Assembly: GCA_018335875.1 (NCBI GenBank)
Contig: JAGXRN010000034.1
Span: 31,644 to 95,643 of the forward strand
DNA from: Dethiobacter sp.
GTDB taxonomy: Bacteria; Bacillota; Dethiobacteria; Dethiobacterales; Dethiobacteraceae
DNA: 64,000 nt
Direction: 5' to 3'
A model generated the notes under the pieces. It did not search any database. It was not told the DNA's origin and was given only the letters and a program-made list of their open reading frames with translations. The translations under genes and the position numbers were made by a program. Every line of letters starts with the position of its first letter. Positions within the stretch are counted from its first letter, which is position 1. Below, in pieces: positions 25,211-35,216 of the stretch.

Positions 25211-26329
25211 TTGACTGCTCTTATCAGGCGTGCAGCAATCATCGGAGTAGGCATGGTAGGCGGTTCTCTCGGCCGTGCGCTGCTGACGCGGGGTCTGGCA
25301 GATGAAGTTATAGGTATTGATGAGGTGCCAGAGGTACTTAAGACTGCCGTTTCACTTGGTGCTGTCAGCAGGGGAGCAACATCCCTTGCCGCAGGGATAG
25401 ACGGCGCGGATTTAATCATCATGGCGGCGCCTGTGGGCTCTGTACTCAGTCTGCTGCCGCAGTTGGCAGGCCTGATAAAGAAACCTGTACTGGTCAGCGA
25501 TGTCTGCAGCACCAAAAAGCAGGTATCCGACAGGGCCAGGGAAGTACTGCCGGCAGGCGTAACATTTATCGGCGGCCACCCCATGGCAGGTTCGGAAAAA
25601 GGCGGTGTGGGAGCACTTGACGAGTATCTGTTTGAAAACGCCCTCTATGTATTAACAGCGGACGAATCTACTGACGGATCAGCGCTTGAGATTATGCTGC
25701 AGCTGGTAAAGGGGGTGGGGGCAGTGCCTTTTGTACTGGATGCTGCCCGCCACGACCTCCTGACGGCGGCCATTTCTCACCTGCCGCACATGGCCGCCAC
25801 AGCCCTGGTGAGCACTGTTGCCGCCCACAAGGAATACAAAAATGAACTTTTAGCCCTTGCAGCGGGAGGGTTTCGAGACACTACCCGGGTGGCGATGGGC
25901 AGCCCGCAGATGTGGAAGGATATTTGCCTCTCCAACGAGGATAATATTATCAACCTGCTGGAGAATTATATTGCTGAACTGCGACGTGTGTGCGAACTGA
26001 TAAGGAAACGGGATGAACCGGGACTGCTGGCTGAGCTGCGCGATGCCAGGGAGTTCAGGCTGCAGGTGCCAACCAAAGGCAAAGGTATCCTGCCGCAAAT
26101 GTTTAACCTTTATGTCTATGTTCCTGACAGGCCGGGCATTATAGGTGACGTAGCCTCGCATCTGGGATCGGCAGGCGTAAATATAGCCGAAATAGAACTA
26201 CTCCGTGTGCGTGAGGAAGAAGGCGGGCCGCTGCGGCTTGGCTTCTTAAGCGGGGAAGGGCGCAAATCGGCAGCCGCCTTGCTGCACCAAGAGGGGTTCA
26301 GGGCGGAGATGGAGGAAGGAGAGAACTGA
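25211..26329 (+). CDS. tyrA: Prephenate dehydrogenase
   Basis: Oxidative decarboxylation of prephenate to 4-hydroxyphenylpyruvate, the tyrosine-specific step. Rossmann loop [15 protein letters not shown] at the N-terminus, GGHPMAGSE in the middle, and a C-terminal ACT domain (from [15 protein letters not shown]). TTG 25211, one base after the aroF stop, follows CAGGTGG; an earlier frame start inside aroF is rejected. The gene overlaps aroA by one base. The specific step supports the tyrosine reading of the T-box. Confidence 0.95.
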   Translation: MTALIRRAAIIGVGMVGGSLGRALLTRGLADEVIGIDEVPEVLKTAVSLGAVSRGATSLAAGIDGADLIIMAAPVGSVLSLLPQLAGLIKKPVLVSDVCSTKKQVSDRAREVLPAGVTFIGGHPMAGSEKGGVGALDEYLFENALYVLTADESTDGSALEIMLQLVKGVGAVPFVLDAARHDLLTAAISHLPHMAATALVSTVAAHKEYKNELLALAAGGFRDTTRVAMGSPQMWKDICLSNEDNIINLLENYIAELRRVCELIRKRDEPGLLAELRDAREFRLQVPTKGKGILPQMFNLYVYVPDRPGIIGDVASHLGSAGVNIAEIELLRVREEEGGPLRLGFLSGEGRKSAAALLHQEGFRAEMEEGEN

Positions 26330-27618
26330 TGAGTATCAGACTGGAAGCGGCAGGGCCGCTGTGTGGAGAAATCACTGTCCCCGGCGATAAATCAATATCG
26401 CACCGGGCGGTTATTCTCGGCGCGCTGGCAGAAGGAGAAACATTTATTGAAGGTTTTCTTGACGGCGAGGATTGTTTATCCACGGTCTCCTGCATGCGGG
26501 CACTGGGTGTCGATATAGATGTGGACGGTACTTCAGTCAGGGTGAAAGGCGCCGGCCTTGACGGCTTGTGCGAGCCTGAAAATATCCTTGATGCCGGCAA
26601 CTCGGGCACCACCGCCAGGTTATTGCTTGGCGTGCTGGCGGGACAGCCTTTCTACACTGTGCTGACCGGGGACTCCTCGCTGCGCAGGCGCCCCATGAAA
26701 CGTGTGACAGCGCCGCTTAAGGAGATGGGGGCGAGGATCATTGGCCGCCATCAGGGTGGGTTGCTGCCTCTTTCTGTGGACGGGGGGAAACTTTCTCCGC
26801 TTTGCTACAACTCGCCGGTGGCCAGCGCACAGGTTAAATCGGCGGTGCTTCTGGCCGGACTCTTTGCTGCAGGGGAAACTGCGGTAACAGAGCCGGCGCA
26901 GAGCCGCGACCATACAGAGCGTATGCTTGCCGCTTTTGGAGCATCTGTTAAAGTTGACGGCAGGACAGTAAGCGTAAGCGGCAGGCCGCGTCTTTTGGGA
27001 CAGGTTGTGCGCGTGCCCGGGGATATTTCCTCAGCTGCCTTTTTCCTGGTTGCTGCCAGTATTGTACCGGGTTCTGACTTAATTCTTAGCAATGTAGGGG
27101 TGAACCCCACACGCACAGGCATCCTTGATGTGCTGGCGGAGATGGGCGCCAACATTGAGTACGTTAATAGACGCGAAGAGAGCGGTGAACCGGTGGCAGA
27201 CATCCGTGTACGTCATTCTGCGCTGCGTGGCGTGGAAATCGGGGGAGAAATTATACCGCGGCTGATAGACGAACTGCCGGTTTTGGCTGTGGCAGCTCTT
27301 TTTGCCGCTGGAGAAACAGTAGTCCGTGGCGCAGAGGAACTTCGTGTCAAGGAAAGTGACCGTATTGCGGCAATGACTGTGGAACTTGGAGCGCTTGGGG
27401 CAGACATCAAAGCTCTTAAAGACGGCTTTATCGTCAGAGGCGGGCGTCCGATTGCCGGCGCTGCCGTGAAAAGCAGGGGCGACCACCGCGTCGCAATGTC
27501 ACTTTGCATCGCTGCTCTTGGTGCTAAAGGCACTGTCATGCTGGACTCCCCCGACAGCATTGCCGTCTCCTACCCTGATTTTTTGCAGACACTGCACAAT
27601 CTGGGAGCGCTTAAGTAA
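26329..27618 (+). CDS. aroA: 3-Phosphoshikimate 1-carboxyvinyltransferase (EPSP synthase)
   Basis: Adds enolpyruvate to shikimate-3-phosphate. 429 residues with the substrate motifs [30 protein letters not shown] and VKESDRI (as [12 protein letters not shown]). The ATG shares its A with the tyrA stop, indicating coupling. Chorismate synthase and dehydroquinate synthase are elsewhere in the window (40483, 41654). Confidence 0.97.
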   Translation: MSIRLEAAGPLCGEITVPGDKSISHRAVILGALAEGETFIEGFLDGEDCLSTVSCMRALGVDIDVDGTSVRVKGAGLDGLCEPENILDAGNSGTTARLLLGVLAGQPFYTVLTGDSSLRRRPMKRVTAPLKEMGARIIGRHQGGLLPLSVDGGKLSPLCYNSPVASAQVKSAVLLAGLFAAGETAVTEPAQSRDHTERMLAAFGASVKVDGRTVSVSGRPRLLGQVVRVPGDISSAAFFLVAASIVPGSDLILSNVGVNPTRTGILDVLAEMGANIEYVNRREESGEPVADIRVRHSALRGVEIGGEIIPRLIDELPVLAVAALFAAGETVVRGAEELRVKESDRIAAMTVELGALGADIKALKDGFIVRGGRPIAGAAVKSRGDHRVAMSLCIAALGAKGTVMLDSPDSIAVSYPDFLQTLHNLGALK

Positions 27619-27700
27619 AGATAGTAATCAGCCATATTAAAAGGAAAAAGCTCCCGCTTTGTGGAATATAGTGCCAGGAAATGTTTAAGAGGAGAATATT

Positions 27701-29320
27701 ATGCTGAAAGAATTTTCGCTGCCGGAGTCGTTTCGCCCGCTGCTTTACCGGGACTATCTTGCTGGTAGGAAGCAGGCTGCAGGTTTTTTTGGACCTCACT
27801 TTGGAGGTTTGCCTCAGCTTGGTGGCTACGCCGAAAACGTGGCTGCCTCTTTTGGTGGCGACAGGCTCAGAATGGTGGACATGCTCCTTACGTATAACAC
27901 AGGTTTGGGCTGCTCAGTGAAAACAGAGGAGCAAATTAATAAGCTTAGCGACCCGCGCTCGGTGGCAGTGCTGACCGGGCAGCAAGCCGGGCTGTGTACC
28001 GGACCTCTTTATACTGTTTATAAAGCTATTTCGGCGCTAAAGCTGGCGGCAAGGCTGGAGCGGGAACTACAGCGCCCGGTGGTGCCTGTGTTTTGGACGG
28101 CCAGCGAAGACCATGACTTTTCAGAAGCCAATCATTTCTGGCTGCTTGACCGCGATAACCGTTTGCAGAAAATAAGCCTTGAACTTGACCACACGGGGGA
28201 GCCTGTTGGTATGCTGCCGCTGGGGAAAGAAGCTGCAGGCAGGGTGATTGAAGAGCTGGCTGCACTGACACAAAAGAGCGAATTCAAACAGGATGTAATC
28301 GGACTTTTGTCTGATACAGCAAACCATTCCGCCACACCGGCGGAATGGTTTGCCAGAATTATGACTAAATTATTTGCAGAGACAGGGCTAGTGCTCTTTG
28401 ACCCGCTGCTGCGGGGAAGTCGCAGGATGCTGGCGCCATTTTTTCTTAAAACAATCGAGCGCCTGGAAGAGGCAGGTGAAGCGCTGCGTGGGCGGGAGCA
28501 GGTTCTAAAATCAGCCGGCTATCCGTTGCAGGTTGAGCGGGAAGAAGAAGCCAGCCTCCTTATGTATATCTCTGGCAAGCGGTCGGCACTTTACAGGCGT
28601 GGGAGCGGCTTTGCCACCCGTGACGGCACGGCGGTTTTCAGCAGGGAGGCGCTGCGTGGGCTGATTCAGGAGACTCCTGAGAGGCTGAGCCCCAATGTGC
28701 TCCTGCGCCCTCTGGCACAGGACAGCCTTTTCCCTACTATTGTCTATATCCCAGGTGCGGGGGAACTGTCCTATTTCGCCCAACTGCTGCCGCTTTATAA
28801 TGTGTTTGGGCTTTCTGCTCCTGTGCTTTGGCCAAGGGGAGGACTGACTGTTTTAGAGCCGAGGCTGAAACGCTACCTTGAGCGCTATAGTATACCGGAG
28901 AACCATATCCTAAACGGCCTTGACGGCTACCAGAAAAAAATACTGGCCCAAAAAGCAGGGGTTGATCTGGACGTGGTATTTGGGCAGTTGCACAGCCGGA
29001 TTGAGGATGGATACCGGCAAGTGCGCCGGGAATTGTCCGGCCTCGACGGACAGTTATCAAGTCTGGCGGACAAAAACATGCAGCGTGTGGTAAGTGAAAT
29101 AGCCTACCTGCGCAAGCAGGCGGAACAGATAGCCAAAAAGAAAAATGAAACAGTGGTCAATCACTTTGCCAATCTGGAGCAGGCGCTGCTGCCGCAAGGA
29201 AGGTTGCAGGAAAGAGTGCTCAATCTTTTTCCGTTTTTAATAAAGTATGGTCCCGATTTCTGGCAGAGCCTTTATGAGGAATTCCCATCTGAGCCGGGCC
29301 ATTTCCTTTTTTATAACTGA
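27701..29320 (+). CDS. bshC: Bacillithiol synthase BshC (putative cysteine-adding enzyme)
   Basis: 539 residues, the family length. It has recognisable segments: VAVLTGQQAGLCTGPLYT, PVFWTASEDHDF, a long coiled-coil near residues 440-490, and the ending FPSEPGHFLFY. BshC is thought to join cysteine to glucosaminyl-malate, finishing bacillithiol. AGAGGAG precedes the ATG. It is followed directly by bshB1 and bshA, so all three steps are encoded in one cluster. Confidence 0.95.
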   Translation: MLKEFSLPESFRPLLYRDYLAGRKQAAGFFGPHFGGLPQLGGYAENVAASFGGDRLRMVDMLLTYNTGLGCSVKTEEQINKLSDPRSVAVLTGQQAGLCTGPLYTVYKAISALKLAARLERELQRPVVPVFWTASEDHDFSEANHFWLLDRDNRLQKISLELDHTGEPVGMLPLGKEAAGRVIEELAALTQKSEFKQDVIGLLSDTANHSATPAEWFARIMTKLFAETGLVLFDPLLRGSRRMLAPFFLKTIERLEEAGEALRGREQVLKSAGYPLQVEREEEASLLMYISGKRSALYRRGSGFATRDGTAVFSREALRGLIQETPERLSPNVLLRPLAQDSLFPTIVYIPGAGELSYFAQLLPLYNVFGLSAPVLWPRGGLTVLEPRLKRYLERYSIPENHILNGLDGYQKKILAQKAGVDLDVVFGQLHSRIEDGYRQVRRELSGLDGQLSSLADKNMQRVVSEIAYLRKQAEQIAKKKNETVVNHFANLEQALLPQGRLQERVLNLFPFLIKYGPDFWQSLYEEFPSEPGHFLFYN

Positions 29321-29372
29321 TTGTTTAAAGATAAGGCGGTTAAGAAAACAGTTACAGATTGGAGAGATAGTG

Positions 29373-30125
29373 ATGGAGCTTGACATTCTTGCTTTTGGTG
29401 CCCACCCGGACGATGTAGAGATAGGTGTGGGAGGTACTCTGATTAAACATGCCGCTATGGGATACAAATGCGGCATAGTTGATTTGACCGCAGGGGAGGC
29501 CGCCAGCAACGGCACACCGGAGATAAGGCGAAAAGAGGCCCTTAAAGCGGCCGGGATTATGGGCATGGCTGTCCGTGACAACCTGGGCCTGCCTGACGCC
29601 CGCCTGCAGGTGGATGAAGAAAGCCTGCGGGCTGTAATAGAGGTTGTCAGGCGCTACCGCCCCAAGGTGGTAATAACCCCTTATCACAGGGACAGGCATC
29701 CCGATCACATCCGCGCCAGTCAGTTGGTACGTGAGGCAGCACACCTTTCAGGGCTGCACCGCTGGCCGGCCGATGGCGAACCCCACAGGCCGCCGGTTAT
29801 TGCCCAGTATTTCCTGGCTGTTTTCGAAGAACCTTCTTTTATCGTGGATATCAGCGAGTACTATGTAAAAAAAATGGGAGCGCTTGCAGCACACGAGAGC
29901 CAGTTTGGCCAACCCTCTGATACTGACTGGCGGACGCTGGTGAACAATCCCCGTTTTATCCACATGCTTCAGAGCCGTGACCAGTATGTGGGCTCACTTA
30001 TTCAGGTTTTTTACGGTGAGGGTATCTACAGAGAGCATAGGATGATTGTTGATGACATCACAAAGCTGCAGGGCTGGAAGCGGAAAATGATCCTAGAAAC
30101 TCCGACACCGCTAAAGGGCTGGTAG
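29373..30125 (+). CDS. bshB1: Bacillithiol deacetylase BshB1
   Basis: PIG-L family zinc hydrolase that deacetylates N-acetylglucosaminyl-malate. Zn motif AHPDD at residues 10-14 and the later HRDRHPDHI. 250 residues from ATG 29373, which follows GGAGAG; the longer frame running back into bshC is rejected. It is two bases from bshA. Confidence 0.95.
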   Translation: MELDILAFGAHPDDVEIGVGGTLIKHAAMGYKCGIVDLTAGEAASNGTPEIRRKEALKAAGIMGMAVRDNLGLPDARLQVDEESLRAVIEVVRRYRPKVVITPYHRDRHPDHIRASQLVREAAHLSGLHRWPADGEPHRPPVIAQYFLAVFEEPSFIVDISEYYVKKMGALAAHESQFGQPSDTDWRTLVNNPRFIHMLQSRDQYVGSLIQVFYGEGIYREHRMIVDDITKLQGWKRKMILETPTPLKGW

Positions 30126-30126
30126 T

Positions 30127-31248
30127 ATGAAAATAGGCATTGTCTGCTACCCAACCCATGGCGGCAGCGGCGTGGTGGCAACCGAACTTGGCAAAGAGCT
30201 GGCAGAGCGGGGGCATGTGGTACATTTTATCTCCTACCAACTGCCTTTTCGGCTTGACCGTTTTCAACCCAATGTTTACTACCACGAGGTTGACCTGCTT
30301 GCCTATCCACTATTTAAATATCCGCCCTACACGCTGGCGCTTGTCAATCAGATTGCCGACCTGGCGAAGAGGGAGAGCCTTGATCTAATTCATGCCCACT
30401 ATGCAATCCCGCATTCTTTTTGCGCGCACATGGCCAGGGAAATCCTTGAAGACAGGAAATTGCGCGTAGTTACCACGCTGCACGGTACTGACATCACACT
30501 GGTGGGCAGCGATAAATCCTTTTGGCGCATTACACGTTTCAGTATTGAAAAAAGTGACGGTGTAACCGCGGTTTCCGATAATCTTGCTGCGGAGACGCGC
30601 AACACTTTTGGCATTGAAAAACCAGTAAAGACTATCTATAACTTTATTAACACAGAACGTTTTTACCCTCAGCCGGCTGCCCGTGAAAAGTTTGGCTGCC
30701 TGCCCGCTGACTGCAGGGTGCTTTTGCACATTTCCAACTTCCGCCCGGTTAAACGTGTGCCCGATGTGGTAGAGATTTTTGCCCGAGTGCGCCGGGAAAT
30801 GCGCGCTAAGCTGCTTCTTGTGGGCGACGGTGTGCAGCGGCTGGAAACCCAGGAAGCTGTGGAAAGGCACAATTTAAGGGATGATGTTCTTTTCCTGGGC
30901 GCTCAGGATAATGTGCTGCCCATCATCTCCGCCGCCGACTTGTTCCTGCTGCCCTCGGAAAAAGAGAGCTTCGGCCTTGGTGCGCTTGAAGCAATGGCCT
31001 GCCGTGTGCCTGTCATCAGCTCCGATGCCGGCGGCTTGCCGGAGGTTATCAGGCAGGGAGAAACAGGTTTCATGGCGCCGGTTGGCGATATTGCCGCCAT
31101 GGCCGTCCATGCACTTGAACTTCTCAGTGACGACAAACGTCTGCGGCAGATGGGGGAGGCCGCCAGGCGCAGGGTGGATGAGCACTTCAGCAGTACCCTG
31201 ATTGTACCGCAATATGAGAGGTTCTATGAGGAAACTCTCAAGTCTTAG
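30127..31248 (+). CDS. bshA: N-acetyl-alpha-D-glucosaminyl L-malate synthase BshA
   Basis: GT4-type glycosyltransferase that transfers GlcNAc from UDP-GlcNAc to L-malate, the first bacillithiol step. The start MKIGIVCYPTHGGSGVVATE, LHGTDITLVG and the retaining-GT motif SEKESFGLGALEAMA are all typical of BshA, and 373 residues is the usual length. It is the last gene of the bsh cluster; the his promoter follows. Confidence 0.96.
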   Translation: MKIGIVCYPTHGGSGVVATELGKELAERGHVVHFISYQLPFRLDRFQPNVYYHEVDLLAYPLFKYPPYTLALVNQIADLAKRESLDLIHAHYAIPHSFCAHMAREILEDRKLRVVTTLHGTDITLVGSDKSFWRITRFSIEKSDGVTAVSDNLAAETRNTFGIEKPVKTIYNFINTERFYPQPAAREKFGCLPADCRVLLHISNFRPVKRVPDVVEIFARVRREMRAKLLLVGDGVQRLETQEAVERHNLRDDVLFLGAQDNVLPIISAADLFLLPSEKESFGLGALEAMACRVPVISSDAGGLPEVIRQGETGFMAPVGDIAAMAVHALELLSDDKRLRQMGEAARRRVDEHFSSTLIVPQYERFYEETLKS

Positions 31249-31284
31249 CAAGCACAGATTAAACACAAACTGTTAAAATACTTA

Positions 31285-31313
31285 TTGACACCATAGCAGA
31301 CCAGTGGTAAAAT
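31285..31313 (+). promoter_or_regulatory. Promoter of the histidine operon
   Basis: TTGACA (31285-31290), a 17-base spacer and TAAAAT (31308-31313), about 60 bases before hisZ. No T-box or attenuator-like hairpin is seen between it and the ATG. Confidence 0.85.
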
Positions 31314-31374
31314 AAAAATCGTTACTACGTCATCGCGTTAATACGTTAAAGCATTAAAGCAACGGAGGACTGCT

Positions 31375-32613
31375 ATGAATGAGAAGGCAAGAAGACTGCT
31401 GATTCCGGACGGTGTGCGCGACCTGCTGCCGGGGTTCGCGGGTCCAAAGAGGGAAATGGAGAACAGAATACAGGAGGTCTTTGGCCGCTGGGGCTACCGT
31501 GAGGTGGCAACACCGGCCTTTGAGTATAGTGCTGTCTTTGACGGTGATGCCAACGGTGAACAGGAAGGGAAAGTGTATCGTTTCCTTGATGAACGCGGAC
31601 GGACAATGGCTCTCCGTCCCGATTTTACTTCTCCCCTGGCAAGGGTTGCTGTCACTCACCTGTCAAATGAGCCAAAGCCTCTGCGCCTGTGTTACGGCGG
31701 AAATGTCTATCGTCATGCCTCGGGCCAGCAGGGCAGGCAGCGTGAAATGGCGCAGGCCGGTGTGGAATTGATAGGATCAGGGTGTGCCGGCAGCGATGCA
31801 GAAATAATAGCCTTGGCAGTTGATGTGCTGCGTGCGCTTAAACTGGATGATTTTACTCTCTGCCTGGGGCACGTGGGTTTTCTGCAGGCTGTGCTTGATG
31901 CCCACGGCGTAACCGGAATTGCCGGTGAAAGAATAAATCACTTCTTTAACAGGAAAGACTTTGTTTCTTTGAAGGAATTATCCTCAGAGCTGCAGTTGCC
32001 CGCTTTCTCCCGGGAAAGCATTCTGCGTTTGCCGACGCTGCGCGGCGGCAGGGAAGTGCTGGCTGAAGCGGATGTACTTCTGCCGCCCGGCACTGATCGT
32101 GGCTCACTGGCTACCCTGGATGAAATCTGGCAGGTGCTGGAAGACTACGGGGTAAGCCGTTTTATTACCTTTGACCTTGGATTGGTCAGGGCTCTTGATT
32201 ACTATACCGGGATGGTCTTTGAGGGCTATACGGGTGGGCTTGGCTTCCCGCTTTGCGGAGGCGGTCGTTATGACAGGCTGCTTGGCCACTTTGGACAGAA
32301 TTCACCGGCAGTGGGCTTTGCCATCAATACCGATCACCTGCTGCTTGTGCAGCAGCGGCTAAAAAAACTTCCACCCTCACCTGCCCTGCTGTTTGCCGCT
32401 TACAACGAAAAGGCCAGGGCAGAGGCGATTGCCAGGGCGCAGGAGCTGCGCGACAGTGGACTGGCAGTAATTATTGATACCAAAGCGCGCGCCTCCGGCG
32501 AGGCCAGGGATGAAGCAGGCCAAAGAGGGGCTTCTTTACTTCTTTATTTTGATGAATCAGGCTGCAGCCAGACAGACTTAGCAGGGGAGGCGTCGTCAGA
32601 TGTCTGCCAATGA
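31375..32613 (+). CDS. hisZ: ATP phosphoribosyltransferase regulatory subunit HisZ
   Basis: A histidyl-tRNA synthetase paralogue without tRNA activity that activates and regulates the short form of HisG. Class II synthetase motif 2 region (ALRPDFTSPLARV) and the ALDYYTGMVFEGYT signature are present. 412 residues. ATG preceded by GGAGG. The presence of a short hisG immediately downstream confirms the pairing. Confidence 0.94.
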   Translation: MNEKARRLLIPDGVRDLLPGFAGPKREMENRIQEVFGRWGYREVATPAFEYSAVFDGDANGEQEGKVYRFLDERGRTMALRPDFTSPLARVAVTHLSNEPKPLRLCYGGNVYRHASGQQGRQREMAQAGVELIGSGCAGSDAEIIALAVDVLRALKLDDFTLCLGHVGFLQAVLDAHGVTGIAGERINHFFNRKDFVSLKELSSELQLPAFSRESILRLPTLRGGREVLAEADVLLPPGTDRGSLATLDEIWQVLEDYGVSRFITFDLGLVRALDYYTGMVFEGYTGGLGFPLCGGGRYDRLLGHFGQNSPAVGFAINTDHLLLVQQRLKKLPPSPALLFAAYNEKARAEAIARAQELRDSGLAVIIDTKARASGEARDEAGQRGASLLLYFDESGCSQTDLAGEASSDVCQ

Positions 32614-33247
32614 TTGGTTGACAATTGCACTGGCCAAGGGAAGGATACTTCCTCCCACACTGGAGCTTCTTGAGCGCGCCGGCATCGGCTGCGGCCGGCT
32701 GAGGGAGAAGACCAGGAAGCTTGTATTTTCCCTGGATGAGGTTAAACTGCGCTTTATTATGGCCAAACCGGCCGATATCCCCACTTATGTGGAATACGGG
32801 ACTGCCGACCTTGGTATTGTGGGCAAAGACATCCTGCTGGAAGAGGAAAGAGAGCTTTATGAGCTGCTGGACTTAAAATTGGGTTACTGCCGCTTGGTGG
32901 TGGCGCAAAAAATAGGTTCGGGACCCTTCGCCGGCGGTTATGTTGCCACCAAGTACCCGCGCAGTACTGAACGGCATTTTCAGCAAAGGGGGAAGCAGTT
33001 TGAGGTGATAAAGCTGCACGGCTCCATCGAACTGGCACCTCTTCTAAACCTTGCTGATGTGATAGTTGACCTTGTATCAACGGGAAGGACACTGAAAGAC
33101 AATAACCTGGAGGAAGTGGAGACTGTAGCCCATGTCACATCCCGCCTGGTGGCCAATCCGGGCAGCTACCAGGTAAAAGGCGCACGTGTGGCCTGGCTGG
33201 TGGGGGTACTGGAGAAGGCTGTGGACAGTGAGGTGACATTGTGTTAA
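32600..33247 (+). CDS. hisG: ATP phosphoribosyltransferase, short form
   Basis: First committed step of histidine synthesis. At 215 residues it lacks the C-terminal regulatory domain and so depends on HisZ. Motifs: IALAKGRILPPTLELL, DLGIVGKDILLE and the phosphate loop LVSTGRTLKDNNLEEVE. It overlaps hisZ by 14 bases. Confidence 0.96.
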   Translation: MSANDWLTIALAKGRILPPTLELLERAGIGCGRLREKTRKLVFSLDEVKLRFIMAKPADIPTYVEYGTADLGIVGKDILLEEERELYELLDLKLGYCRLVVAQKIGSGPFAGGYVATKYPRSTERHFQQRGKQFEVIKLHGSIELAPLLNLADVIVDLVSTGRTLKDNNLEEVETVAHVTSRLVANPGSYQVKGARVAWLVGVLEKAVDSEVTLC

Positions 33248-34542
33248 AAGAGTTTGACGGAGAAACTTTCAGACAGCATTTCAAACGCCGCCGCTTTGAC
33301 GACTACCCGCAAGAAATATCGGCTGTGCGCGAAATAATCAGTCAGGTGCGCCGCCGCGGCGACGAGGCGGTACTGGAATATACCAACCGTTTTGACAGCG
33401 CCGGGCTTAAGTCGTTATGTGTCAGCGCTGAGGAGTTTGCCGCGGCGGAAGCGGTAGTTGACACTGGTGTACGGGAGAATCTGAAGTTGGCTGCCTCAAA
33501 CATAGAGGCCTTTCATCGCCGGCAGTTGTGTGTGTCCTGGCTTGACAGGCGTGAAGACGGCGTTGCCCTTGGACAACTGGTGCGTGCACTGGAGAGGGTT
33601 GGGGCCTATGTGCCAGGAGGTGGCGCCGCGTACCCGTCATCGGTGCTGATGACTGTTATCCCTGCCCGGGTTGCCGGGGTGCGGGAAGTAGTACTGACTA
33701 CACCGCCACTGCCGGGCGGGGAAATCAACCCCTACACACTTGTTGCTGCGCGCATCGCCGGCGCCGACGCCGTCTACAAATGCGGCGGCGCCCAGGCTGT
33801 GGCAGCTTTGGCCTATGGTACCGAAACCATTCCCCGGGTGGACAAGGTTGTCGGTCCGGGGAACATCTATGTGACTCTGGCTAAGCGCGAAGTGATGGGA
33901 GCTGTAGGTATTGATATGCTGGCAGGCCCCAGTGAGGTGCTTGTGCTGGCCGATAATACCGCCTGCGCCGCCTGCGTGGCCGCCGACCTGCTCTCCCAGG
34001 CGGAGCACGATGCGATGGCTTCTGCCTACTTTGTAACAGACTCCAGGATTTTGGCAGCGGATGTACAAAAAGAACTCCGCAGGCAGTGTGCCGCATTGAA
34101 GCGGCCTGAAACAGCTGTAAAAGCACTGCGTGGACAGGGCGCACTGGTGCTTGTCAACAGCATTGAAGAGGGGATGTCAATTGCAAATGAATTGGCGCCT
34201 GAGCACCTGGAACTACACCTTGCTGAGCCGTGGCTCTGGCTTGACAGCGTGCAAAACGCGGGAGCTGTTTTTATCGGTGCTTTTACGCCCGAGGCAGTGG
34301 GTGATTACTGGGCAGGGCCAAACCATGTGCTGCCTACAGCCGGGGCGGCCCGTTTTTCTTCTCCACTGTCGGTGGATGACTATATTAAGAAGAGCAGTGT
34401 GATTTATTACCCGGCAAAGGCTTTGCTTGCGGCGGCGCCGGCAATAGAATCGCTGGCAGGGGTGGAAGGGCTTGATGCCCACGGACTATCGGTTAAAATG
34501 AGGAGGGATATGCTTGAAAAAAGAGAGGATAGCAAAGATTAA
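33241..34542 (+). CDS. hisD: Histidinol dehydrogenase
   Basis: Zn enzyme that performs the last two oxidations from histidinol to histidine. 433 residues with YVPGGGAAYPSSVLM, GPGNIYVTLAK, DLLSQAEHDA and NHVLPT (as GPNHVLPTAGAARF). It starts with GTG overlapping the hisG stop, preceded by GTGAGGTG. Confidence 0.96.
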   Translation: MLKEFDGETFRQHFKRRRFDDYPQEISAVREIISQVRRRGDEAVLEYTNRFDSAGLKSLCVSAEEFAAAEAVVDTGVRENLKLAASNIEAFHRRQLCVSWLDRREDGVALGQLVRALERVGAYVPGGGAAYPSSVLMTVIPARVAGVREVVLTTPPLPGGEINPYTLVAARIAGADAVYKCGGAQAVAALAYGTETIPRVDKVVGPGNIYVTLAKREVMGAVGIDMLAGPSEVLVLADNTACAACVAADLLSQAEHDAMASAYFVTDSRILAADVQKELRRQCAALKRPETAVKALRGQGALVLVNSIEEGMSIANELAPEHLELHLAEPWLWLDSVQNAGAVFIGAFTPEAVGDYWAGPNHVLPTAGAARFSSPLSVDDYIKKSSVIYYPAKALLAAAPAIESLAGVEGLDAHGLSVKMRRDMLEKREDSKD

Positions 34543-35107
34543 ACGGCAGACCAGGGAGACTTCCATTGAACTTTCCCTTTGCCTGGACGGCAGCGGCAAA
34601 GCAGGCCTCAAAACAGGGGTTCCGTTCCTTGAACATATGCTGGAGCTTTTTTCGCGCCACGGATTTTTTGACATGGAGGTCTTGGCGTCAGGTGACCTGC
34701 CTGTGGACTCCCATCACCTGGTCGAAGACTTGGGCCTTGTACTGGGTGAGGCTTTCAGAGAGGCCCTTGGTGACAAGGATGGAGTGAGGAGATATGGCAT
34801 GTCGCTTTTACCCATGGACGAAGCGCTGGTGATGGTGGCGGTCGATCTTTCCGGCCGGCCCTTCCTCGGCTTTGATCTGCCGCTATTATGCGGGAGCCTG
34901 GGTAACTTTGAGACCGAACTGGTGGAAGAATTTATGCGTGCTTTTGTAAATAAAGTTCAGTGCACACTTCATGTTCGCCTGCAGGCGGGCAATAACACGC
35001 ACCATATTATAGAAGCTGCTTTTAAAGGCCTTGGGCGTGCCCTGGCCGAAGCTGTCTCCTTCGATACCAGGGTGGACGGAGTATTGTCTACCAAAGGTTT
35101 ATTGTAA
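34514..35107 (+). CDS. hisB: Imidazoleglycerol-phosphate dehydratase
   Basis: Mono-functional HisB (197 residues, no phosphatase domain). Mn-binding histidine motifs HHLVEDLGLVLGEA and NNTHHIIEAAFKGLGRAL are complete. The start is a TTG overlapping the hisD end by 29 bases, with AGGAGGGA five bases upstream, which decides the start. The missing phosphatase activity is supplied by the PHP gene at 37932. Confidence 0.95.
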   Translation: MKKERIAKIKRQTRETSIELSLCLDGSGKAGLKTGVPFLEHMLELFSRHGFFDMEVLASGDLPVDSHHLVEDLGLVLGEAFREALGDKDGVRRYGMSLLPMDEALVMVAVDLSGRPFLGFDLPLLCGSLGNFETELVEEFMRAFVNKVQCTLHVRLQAGNNTHHIIEAAFKGLGRALAEAVSFDTRVDGVLSTKGLL

Positions 35108-35216
35108 GCGCGGCTTTCGCCCGATTGTATCCAAAGATAAAGTATTAAAATCCTAGAAGAATAGCAGGATATTATTTTTTAGTGTATAATATTCTATGAG
35201 GGAGCAGCGAACTCAA
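35108..35216 (+). promoter_or_regulatory. Gap within the his operon with possible internal promoter
   Basis: The only sizeable gap in the his genes. It is AT-rich with TATAAT at 35185-35190 but has no good -35 box. A secondary promoter for hisH-hisAFI is possible. Confidence 0.35.
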
